Positions 56,724 to 64,000 of a stretch of DNA of 64,000 nucleotides are shown in pieces. A model generated the notes under the pieces. That model was not told the origin of the DNA, made no database searches, and saw nothing but the letters and a program-made list of their open reading frames with translations. The stretch is taken from assembly GCA_029532415.1 (NCBI GenBank), contig JAQOTA010000020.1:682001-746000 (forward strand), in the 5' to 3' direction. Origin of the DNA: Marasmius tenuissimus (Eukaryota; Basidiomycota; Agaricomycetes; Agaricales; Marasmiaceae). A program made the position numbers and the translations under genes. How positions within the stretch are numbered: position 1 is the stretch's first letter; every line of letters starts with the position of its first letter.

Positions 56724-57126
56724 CGCTACATCGTAGGTTCGGGGTATCCTCCAACGGTGCAGGAGCGTTCGAGGGTCCTGCTCCAGGAGTCTGAAGGTCC
56801 CAGTCATTCATAGGTCCAACTCCAGGAGTTTGAAGGTACTGGTCGTTCGCCGGTGCCTTCTTTTGGGCTACCTTTCGCAACTTCGTGGATCGGGCCAAAG
56901 CCATAACTTCATTGTCCTGTGCGGACGTCAACTTCCGCTTCCTGCACCTTGATAAATGTATTCTGAGGCCTCCGGATTTGGTGGTTGACCAACTGCATTG
57001 ATCACAGACTGGCACTGTAGATGGATTGTGAGATTATAATTGAACCATTCGTTCAATTATACTCACTGGTGGCTCTGAGTGTAGTCCTGAGTAATATTGG
57101 AGACTTGCTGAACAAGATGTAGTCCT

Positions 57127-57750
57127 GCCTGGCCTGTGTTAGAAAAACAAACTGTCAGCATCGTTGCTGCGGTTTTTCAGTTGAGATTCAATGAAAAGTG
57201 ATCTTAATGGGCTTTTTGCCCTTCTTGAGACTCAATGGATAGTTACAATTCTTAATTTCATGGTCCTATATACTATACATATGATAAAAAAGCGAAAACT
57301 TACAGTGTTGAAGACGATGGTGGTGGTTGAGTGTCAAGAGAGGCAGACCGGGTCCCTGTGCCAAGCGGCACTGGTTCAATCCGGCATCCGGCAAAGAAAT
57401 CTGCGCAAGCGCCCTGGGCGTTTGTCTGACCAGGCGCTTCCAAGGCGCTTGCACAGATTTCTTTGTTTGGCTCGTCAAATAACAGACCCACGCACGTGTT
57501 TGGGCGCCTCATGCCTGGCTTGACTCAGAACCACCACCATCGTGGTTGAGTCACTTCAACACGGTATGTTTCTCTTCGTTTACTGTAGCTACAATACATA
57601 CGACGTAGATATACAATTAAATTGAAAGTTTTAAACGTTGTACGGTCGTCTAAGAGGCAAAAAAGCCCGTTTAATTTCCTTTTCATTGAATCTCAACTGA
57701 AAAACCGCAGCAACGATGCTGACGGTTTTTTTTTCTAACACAGGCCAGGC
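57127..57750. mobile_element. Foldback-type MITE between divergent genes
   Basis: About 624 bp with terminal inverted repeats of roughly 85 bp beginning GCCTGGCCTGTGTTAG (left) and ending CTAACACAGGCCAGGC (right), including CATCGTTGCTGC. An inner pair of inverted repeats, GTGTTGAAG with GGTGGTGGTT against AACCACCACC with CTTCAACAC, and a central palindrome around CAAGCGCC (57415-57450) lie within. There is no coding capacity and no clear target duplication. It sits between the start of the Plavaka gene (57067, - strand) and that of the KOW gene (57805, + strand). Confidence 0.75.
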
Positions 57751-57804
57751 GTCACCCGCTTGGTTCAGAGCCCTTCAAACGTTCATATACACGCACCTGT
57801 CAAA

Positions 57805-59356
57805 ATGGTGAGCGTACTGAAACCCATATAAACCAAGACGTTACTGAATTTTTATACTCTAGCCAAGATTACTACGCGCTGACAATGAAGGCTCTTCAAG
57901 ACTAGTTTTGTACCGCAGAGACGACGAAGGTTGGGAGGATGCAAATGCTGCAGCGGTTGAGTGAGAAAGAGAGCAGGCAGAAAAACGAAAAAGAGACTTC
58001 CAATCAGATGTTATCGACGAGATTCGAGCATCTGATCACTTCTGAAGGATCAACTGGGACGCTGCCAGAGTCATCGCCGACGTGGTCACTGCCAGTTTGC
58101 TTTCTGGAGGTGCATGCAGTTCTCCTCGAACTGACGAAGCTACGCCCAAGCCCTCTCCTGAACCTACCACCAAACCCTCCAACGAACCTATTACCAACCC
58201 TACTACCAAACCCTCTGTCGACTCTACTATCGAACCTACCCCACAAATAGACGAGCCCATTGAGGAAGTAATGGGCCCCGATCTGGGTCCAGAAGAGACT
58301 GGTACACGACCTATGTACACCGGTCTATGTGGGCCCTGGGTCGGGGCAAACATTTTGGTTATAGGCTCTCAACACAAGGGTTCTACAGGGATAATCCGAG
58401 CCGTACATGTTGACTGGTCCCTGCTGGACACGGTCATTGACATGTCACCGGAGGCCGACCTCAGCTCAGTCAAATCTGGTTTGCTGCTTGATGTCGAACT
58501 TGACATTGTGCTAGCAGGTCGGGAAGCCCCCATCGAGAGAATCGATTACAAGGACGTAGTCAAACTCAAAACCTTCCAGCGACTCAACCTTTGGCGTCCG
58601 ATGGACCATACCTATGAGGTCTGGTACCTCCGTCCAGATCTTCCCCAGCCAGCGATCAACCCAACCGCTTACCTCTCGAGGTTCGACAGGCTTCCAGTTT
58701 TAAACCCCCGAACTCCTCGCCCTCGCACCCCTACACCTCCTCCCCGTTCTCCACGTTTTTCTCGGCACTCTTCTGACCCATGGAACCCTATGGGGGAGCT
58801 AGCACCAACAGAATGTGACCACTGGATCCTCAGTCCGAAACTTGTTGGTCTGTGGATCGAGGTGACGATCACTGGTGGGCCTCACAATTCTGAGGGCAAA
58901 CCCGTATATGTCAAGCCTGCGTCTAAATCTCGAGGTGTTGTCGTCGAATACAACACAGGGCGAGGAATGACTGCAGTTACACACACCATCTCCCACAAGT
59001 TCATCGTTCGGTCGAAAGACCCCATCAAACCCAGTACCGAAAACGCGCTGATGGTGGTGGCAACGGGCAACAAACACGCTGGAAAGCTCGTTTGTCGGAT
59101 CCGTACGTTCTATCTGGGTGCAAAGGAGGAGGATTTCCATTGGATCGTTGGGGGGGTCATCTCGAAAGTAGAGAAAGGAAAAGAAAGCCTCACCGATGAG
59201 CTGCTGGAGCTACACCCAGGCTTCCATGTAGCGAGGGTGAGAGAGTCGGCAAAGCAGCGAGCTGAAGGAAACAAGTACATGGATGCTGCAAGGAAAGACG
59301 CAAGGAAGGAATGGTCTCATCAAGTAGAGGTTCGCCAGCTCACGAAGGAGACCTAA
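57805..59356 (+). CDS. KOW-motif (SPT5-like) protein of unknown role
   Basis: Spliced model join(57805..57807,57863..57960,58048..59356), 469 aa, no internal stop. The first exon is only the ATG, followed by GTGAGC. The N-terminal region (PRLLRADNEGSSRLVLYRRD) leads to a Pro/Thr linker (about residues 60-105, repeats of KPS/TTKP), then a KOW motif (ANILVIGSQHKGSTGIIRAV, about residues 133-152), the nucleic-acid or protein-binding fold known from SPT5 and ribosomal proteins. A second Gly-rich beta region (LVGLWIEVTITGG to GVVVEYNTG) and a charged Lys/Arg/Glu-rich C terminus follow. Similar KOW proteins are dispersed in mushroom genomes; whether this one serves the transposon is inference. Confidence 0.8.
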
Positions 59357-59609
59357 TTTCTTGGTGAATTTACTCTTTTTTTTGACCTAGCTACATGTTT
59401 ATGTTCGTATCGATGCCTGCATGAAATGTACGGTTGTGACCCTCTCACATGACGTGTGTGACGGAGGTGATGTATGCGCCCTAGGCAAATACAGGGCAAC
59501 GCGCCTTGACGCGTTTTCAAACTCCGCTCCCCCAGCCTATAAACCCCCCCTCCCATTCCTCCCTCCCTTCCCCAACACCTCTTGTTCCTGTACCACCATC
59601 ATCTCCTCC

Positions 59610-61479
59610 ATGCCCGTCTCCCGCTCCTCCCCAAGTCGTCCCTCCCGTCCGACTCGCCGAGCTCGCGCAACCGAGTGTCAATCTCAACGTTCCCCGGAAC
59701 CTCAAGCTCCAACACAACCTCGGCTTACAAAACGTGAACGCGAGGTCCAGGCACAGTTCAGAAAGTGGGCCAAGACAATCTTGGATGCCACTTCACCGTG
59801 AGTTCACCCCTTCGTTTCGTTTGGAGCGCATACTTACTATTTGACAGGGCGGACAGATCACTCCAGGCATTCTATTCCATCGGATCGTTCTGGGTGCGGT
59901 TTATCGATCCATGGACCGAGGATATCGAGCTGGTGTTGCGGTTTGGCTTCACCAAAGAACTCAAGGGTCCGGTCACAGACGATGACAATGATGATGTTGT
60001 TATGAATCCCGATGGCGACGATGAGCCGTCCTCCGACAAGGAGGAGGAAACCGAGGATGAGAAGAGGCAGTGTCTCAAAACCCTCGATCTCTTCACAATG
60101 CCGGGCCAAATGTACGCATATACTTTGTCTTTTCCCTCCTTTCAACTCACTTACTATATGCGCTACTACAGGAAGGAAACCGAGAAAGAAACCTTTCGAC
60201 AGTGCTTTGCAATGTTCAAGGCTACCTTCCACACGCAGTACAAGCAACTGCTCAACTCGTACAAGTTCGAAGGATCCAATGTCCTCAAAGCCATCTACAG
60301 TTTAGTTCGTACTCCTCCAACTCCTCATTCTCTCGCTGACCGCTTCGTAGATTAATACGGCTTTCAAAGAATCAAGGCGTAATGACACCTGTAATATGAA
60401 GAAGGCTATACTCAGCTACCTTCCGAACAACCCCCAGCAATTGGCCGTTAAGGACAATGCCCTCGACCCTTTCATCGACGCCGCCGCCAAGAGCAACCAT
60501 GGTCTCAACCACCCCATGATCATACCCATGCTTGCCCCCATCAATCGTGTCAAGGAGATGTATGACAAGCCTGCTGATCACCCTGTTCGACTCAAGTAAG
60601 CGGTTCTTTATTTGTTGCAGAGACCTACTGACCACTTGTCCTAGGTTGATTGAGGATGCCAAAGCCAAGAAGATTGAGCTCACGCACAAACAATTCCTGG
60701 GTTTCCTCTACGATTTCTCAAGATTGAAACTGGACGCGGCAGGGGATGGAAGAGCGGCTATATTCCGAGGCTTCCTCATCGAACGCGTGAGTTGTCTTTC
60801 CTTTCCCCCAGATTGGTTCTCATTGTTTCTCCTACTAGGCCTCCCGCGGTTTACTGACGTCGCCCAGCTCTGCGCTTGGCAAAGGAGAAAAGAAGGCAAC
60901 CCGCGCTGGCAACACGAAAAAGCTGGGAGTCACCGAGATTTCCGACCGCTTTTTGGCGTACATTACTACCCAGGTAAGGTAATCTACTCCTACTCGCTCT
61001 TCTAGGATGCTCATGAATCGGTAGATATGGCTTGCGTTATCCGACGCCGAGCATTGGGGCCGCAAAGCCGGCTCATTTGAGCTAAAGACGTTCTATTATC
61101 CGATGCTCCAGACTGTACACGACCTCCCTGCTAAGCGTCGGGTGCTTGCATTCAAATACCTCAATGAGTAAGTTGCTTTTCCTACTTGGTCGTCGTACAT
61201 CTCTCATGAGTCCTATCTAGACAGATATTCGGAGAGGAGTCGAAGGTGAACGTTGTCCCCGAGGACAGCGAAGTGAGGAAGACGCTTGCATCGTGGGCGG
61301 ACAAAGATGAGGCAGACGTCGATGCTGAAGAGGCAGCCGCAGCTGCAGCCTCCAGCGACGATCCTCCTCCTTCCAGCGATCCTTCTGATGGCTCTGGTAG
61401 TTCTGGCGAAGGGTTTGGTGAAGGGTCTGGTGAAGGGTCTGGCGAGGCCCCCAATGGCTCTGGTGGTAATGCTGCGTAG
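59610..61479 (+). CDS. Unidentified 502-aa protein, eight exons
   Basis: Spliced model join(59610..59797,59848..60111,60172..60304,60351..60595,60645..60786,60839..60973,61025..61167,61221..61479); every junction is GT-AG and the sum is in frame. I do not recognise the family. The N terminus is Ser/Pro/Arg-rich (MPVSRSSPSRPSRPTRRARA). The middle is alpha-helical and rich in Phe/Tyr (SLQAFYSIGSFWVRFIDPW, KQLLNSYKFEGSNVLKAIYS, RAAIFRGFLIER), with acidic DDDNDDVV in exon 2. The end has an Ala run and Gly-Ser-Gly-Glu repeats (about 61330-61470). It starts 254 bp after the KOW gene on the same strand, with no repeat between. Intactness suggests a functional gene or a recently active element gene. 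Confidence 0.75.
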
Positions 61480-62212
61480 TAGAATGTTTTCGATGAATGC
61501 TTGCTTGCTCCTAATGTGTATACCATGCTTTCTGTACAATCAATTGCTTTCTGCTCTACTCGTTGTCCCCCTTCCCTGAGATGGCTAATTGGTGATTGGT
61601 GTAGCATTTCCAGCAACATGTTGGGCTACCCGAAATACGTTAGTACTTGTTGCCTAACCCGCTATGCGTTGAAGCCGCCGCTTCTTGCTAATCCCTCTAG
61701 ATTCCAGTCAAAGCTTCACTACTCATTGAAAGGTACGCTATCCAGTATTCTACACGAAAGGTCTTTACACTTACGCAACGCGTTGTAAGCCCCCCACTCT
61801 TATACATTCTCCGAAACCGCTCTCCTCCTCAACAACGCATGCCAATCTCGTCTATCCGACACTCACCCTGGACTTCGTCACCCTTCCTGCTATCTGTTAC
61901 TCTCTCTAGCACTCGCTGGTACTCGTAACATTCTCCGATACTCGCTGCGACCTCCGCTATCCGGCACTCTCCCTCAAAACCGGTTAAAACCTCTCGAAAC
62001 CCGGTGCATTCTGCGCAACTCGCGGCAAGCTTCACTCTCCGGTATCATCCTTGACACTCGTTAGGAGGTACTCAAATTCGTTATTTTCTACTGGTTTCGT
62101 GCTCACGGATTCTTGCTCTTTTTCCGGATTTCGTAAAAGTTTTAATACTGCTATATAGTCCGTTCCTGCTCGCAACCAGGTACAGCGGGTTTCGTACTAC
62201 CTAACAGGTATT
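61480..62212. repeat. Region with short degenerate repeats
   Basis: No gene. From 61800 to 62070 the motif (G/A)(C/T)ACTC with surrounding TCCG recurs many times (TCCGACACTC, AGCACTCGC, GGTACTCG, TCCGATACTC, TCCGGCACTC, TTGACACTCG). This is compatible with the subterminal repeats of a CACTA-type element. Confidence 0.45.
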
Positions 62213-64000
62213 GAGGTATGAAATGGCCTTACAACTGTTCGGGTATTTTGCTGATGCCAATAGCTGAAGGACATGTCTATATGTTTCGCGTCGGCCGGGA
62301 TGTTAGTCTGGAGGCTGGAAGCCTCGCCACCTGTGATGCAGACCATATGAGCGTGCCAATGCGTCATGACGGATCCGTTCCTACGTACCCCAGAGTGTCA
62401 ACGACGACCCTAAAGTAAATGACAAAAATAGGCCGTCAGCGAGAGATACAACTAGTGAACATTACTTCTACGTACCTCTCAACTTGATGATCGTCTCATA
62501 TGGTCCCCGCACCCAGATGTCCGTTATATGCGTCAACAGAAGCACTGATACCACATTTTTTCCTCAAGTACCCATCGGTGCAATCCAAGAAACCCAATCG
62601 CTAATGATTGAGGTTCTGATAAGAAGCGTTTCTTGCTGAAGAATACCAACTTGTGGGCGAGAAGTTTTGTTCATCATGGCTGAGGAAAATCGGGGGAAAG
62701 ATTGGGCAAAGAGTCATTGTTTGGCTTTGAAGTTGGGGGACAAATCAAAAAGAGTCCCGAAGTTTCGGATAATCGGGTTGACACAACTTCTCTCTCAAAC
62801 CACCACTACGATGCCGTCGGGCTTCAGCTAACCCACTGATGAATTCTTGTGAGTTTTGCAATTCGTCGTTCTCAAAAATATGATTTGATGTACAAATAGA
62901 ATATGACCCAATCCCGTATGGCGTATGGTCGTGGCGTTAGGTTTACTAGTACCCACGGAGTTCATTGAGTAGGGTCATGAACATTTTGTCTGTTCGCCAA
63001 AAAACAGTTCCGACAACGGGGCATTACAAGGCTTTCTACTAAATCTAGCATAGTGGAAACTCTGAATTACTGTGATGTGCTGGAACGGTACTCAACCGCC
63101 ACCTGGGAGCTCAACCTAACAAGGAGGTAGATAATACAAATGTCCCGACATTGGTGGTGGAGATTGACACAATCTGGACACAATAAGAATATTAGCATTG
63201 GTCACCGGACTCGTAGCAAGGTTTAGGGCTCTGATATCTGAGCTTCTGTGCTTCGGACTCCGGAGCCAGGTCAATCTTCTAGCTTGAGCCACTGTCAAAT
63301 AGAGAGCTCGGCACACATTGATGCGATACGCCGCGCCACACATGTATCCTCATAATCACCAGACACCACCGGGCGCTTTTCAGCAGCGTCGAGCGTAGAC
63401 AAAGCGTAGACGACCGTACAGAGTACGCGAGGGATCCAAAGGGCTCTTTTGAGCTTCTAACACGTCTTCTTGCTGCGAAAGCACCTTAACTGTATTGACG
63501 TGCTCAACAGGGAGGAGGGGACCACGCGCATCAACTCAGCATCAATATCTCTGGATTACCAGACCGGCAGATCACGATCAGCGCCCAAGTGTCACAAACT
63601 ATCTGATGTTGCAAATTTCTGGGGGTCTTCAGTCTTGGACAGGTGAGAACAGAAAGTTTCATCCTTTTTGGAAGAGAGGCTCTGATTGACACAGGGGCTT
63701 ACTATACTTGAGCCGTGTTCTTCATGTATCTGACAGATTAGATCACAAATATCTTATGCACCAGAACGGCCACCACTGGCCGCGCTTGCATTATTCACCT
63801 TTCCTCATTTGATAATCGTTATAAAGTTATAGGACTATGGCATGTTCTCTTATTCCGTTACAGCTTGGGCAAGGAGTGGCTTGGGGGCGGCTCGCCACTT
63901 CTTGCGTTCTTATCCTTTACTTTTCCTTAACTGTTCGCTCTAAACTCGTGTCATGTTCTCTCACACCGCCGCAGACTTGTCAAACTAAATCATCCAATCA
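62213..64000. other. Intergenic region, partly a decayed repeat unit
   Basis: No intact gene. GCGTCAACAGAAGC near 62530 resembles GCGTCAACGAATGC near 27600, so part is a further copy of the decayed intergenic unit. Frames such as 63116-63343 (-) and 63495-63689 (+) are short and unrecognised. Confidence 0.4.

Larger units (their letters stand above)
43460..57067 (-). pseudogene. Plavaka-type transposase gene, interrupted by a copia element
   Basis: Multi-exon gene on the - strand. The N terminus MPVCDQCSWSTTKSGGLRIH is a Cys/His motif of the Plavaka class, DNA transposons of mushroom fungi related to CACTA elements. Downstream exons carry NRAIHIEHEKL, FGTASSWLIYMYLG, FFTAHHLAYIPQ (46388-46335), IPDTIRDVYREAYG (from 46277), DLLHEFELGVWKAVL (about 45660-45600), FRHVPTFGRNTIRRFH (about 45475), YTTRNVSYS, ECQHQEVKSFYRR and, near the C terminus, YHVGM and MRFRGGGVGHPQFHEY. 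The start codon appears split by an intron: A at 57067, TG at 57014-57013. The copia element at 47554-56723 splits the exon after Cys-Ser; without it the frame is continuous. A second lesion is an in-frame TGA at 46383-46385. Confidence 0.85.
41429..62212. mobile_element. Candidate composite Plavaka (CACTA-like) element, ends tentative
   Basis: The block contains a Plavaka transposase gene, a T5orf172 gene, a KOW gene and a 502-aa gene. The left end (TACCTTGGTACAAGTCCCGC then GGTTGCGGG) and the right end read inward (TACCTGTTAGGTAGTACG, AACCCGC, GGTTGCGAG) show a weak inverted similarity. The inner right flank (61800-62070) has repeated short motifs such as GCACTCGCTGG, GATACTCGCTG and GGCACTCTCC, resembling the subterminal repeats of CACTA elements. 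No target duplication was found. The presence of the transposase is firm; the boundaries and cargo status are inference. Confidence 0.3.

Noticed and set aside
57360..57395. B-box-like GGTTCAATCC suggesting a tRNA or SINE
   Set aside because: It lies within the foldback MITE's palindromic core, with no convincing A box or cloverleaf.
58036..58353. - strand frame with Gly/Val repeats
   Set aside because: Antisense of the Pro/Thr linker of the KOW gene.

Overview
This 64 kb window is nuclear DNA from a filamentous basidiomycete, most likely a mushroom-forming Agaricomycete. The grounds are small intron-rich genes with GT-AG introns of about 50-70 bp, a cluster of class I hydrophobin-type genes, a Plavaka-type DNA transposase, a T5orf172 protein and Ty1/copia elements. 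No species can be named from the sequence. Gene models below were spliced by eye.

Left half (0-36 kb): a hydrophobin cluster. Six complete three-exon genes lie at 409, 4813, 18871, 23003, 32679 and 35212, all on the + strand. A 5'-truncated seventh copy lies at 33319. All six carry eight cysteines in hydrophobin order, and in all six intron 1 splits the fifth cysteine codon (TG|C or TG|T). Two (409, 32679) have normal class I spacing. Four are miniatures whose Cys3-Cys4 loop has shrunk to 10-17 residues. The genes sit in diverged segmental duplications, for example 3.51-6.25 kb against 17.57-22.8 kb, separated by decayed intergenic repeats. A serine carboxypeptidase gene with one apparent premature stop (28.8-31.1 kb) and a small thaumatin-like 'glycopeptide' gene (38.2-39.1 kb) also lie here.

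Mobile DNA in the left half includes: a 7.66 kb decayed copia element (6256-13912, TSD CCCCA) holding a solo LTR of a second family (9446-9901, TSD GTGCA); a MULE-like non-autonomous element (24601-26551, 9-bp TSD) that hosts an apparently intact Tc1/mariner DD34E element; a hAT-like MITE (32132-32450, 8-bp TSD) just upstream of a hydrophobin promoter; and two MITE families, one nested in the other at 39982-40464.

Right half (41-62 kb): a solo LTR (41103-41423, TSD TGTTG), a T5orf172/GIY-YIG-like gene, then a Plavaka (CACTA-like) transposase gene on the - strand. That gene is interrupted in frame by a 9.17 kb copia element with LTRs that read as identical (47554-56723, TSD CGCTA). Divergent from the transposase, across a foldback MITE, are a KOW-motif gene and an unidentified 502-aa, eight-exon gene, both intact. 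The region may be one large composite Plavaka-type element with cargo genes, but its ends are only weakly supported. The last 2 kb holds no gene I can support.
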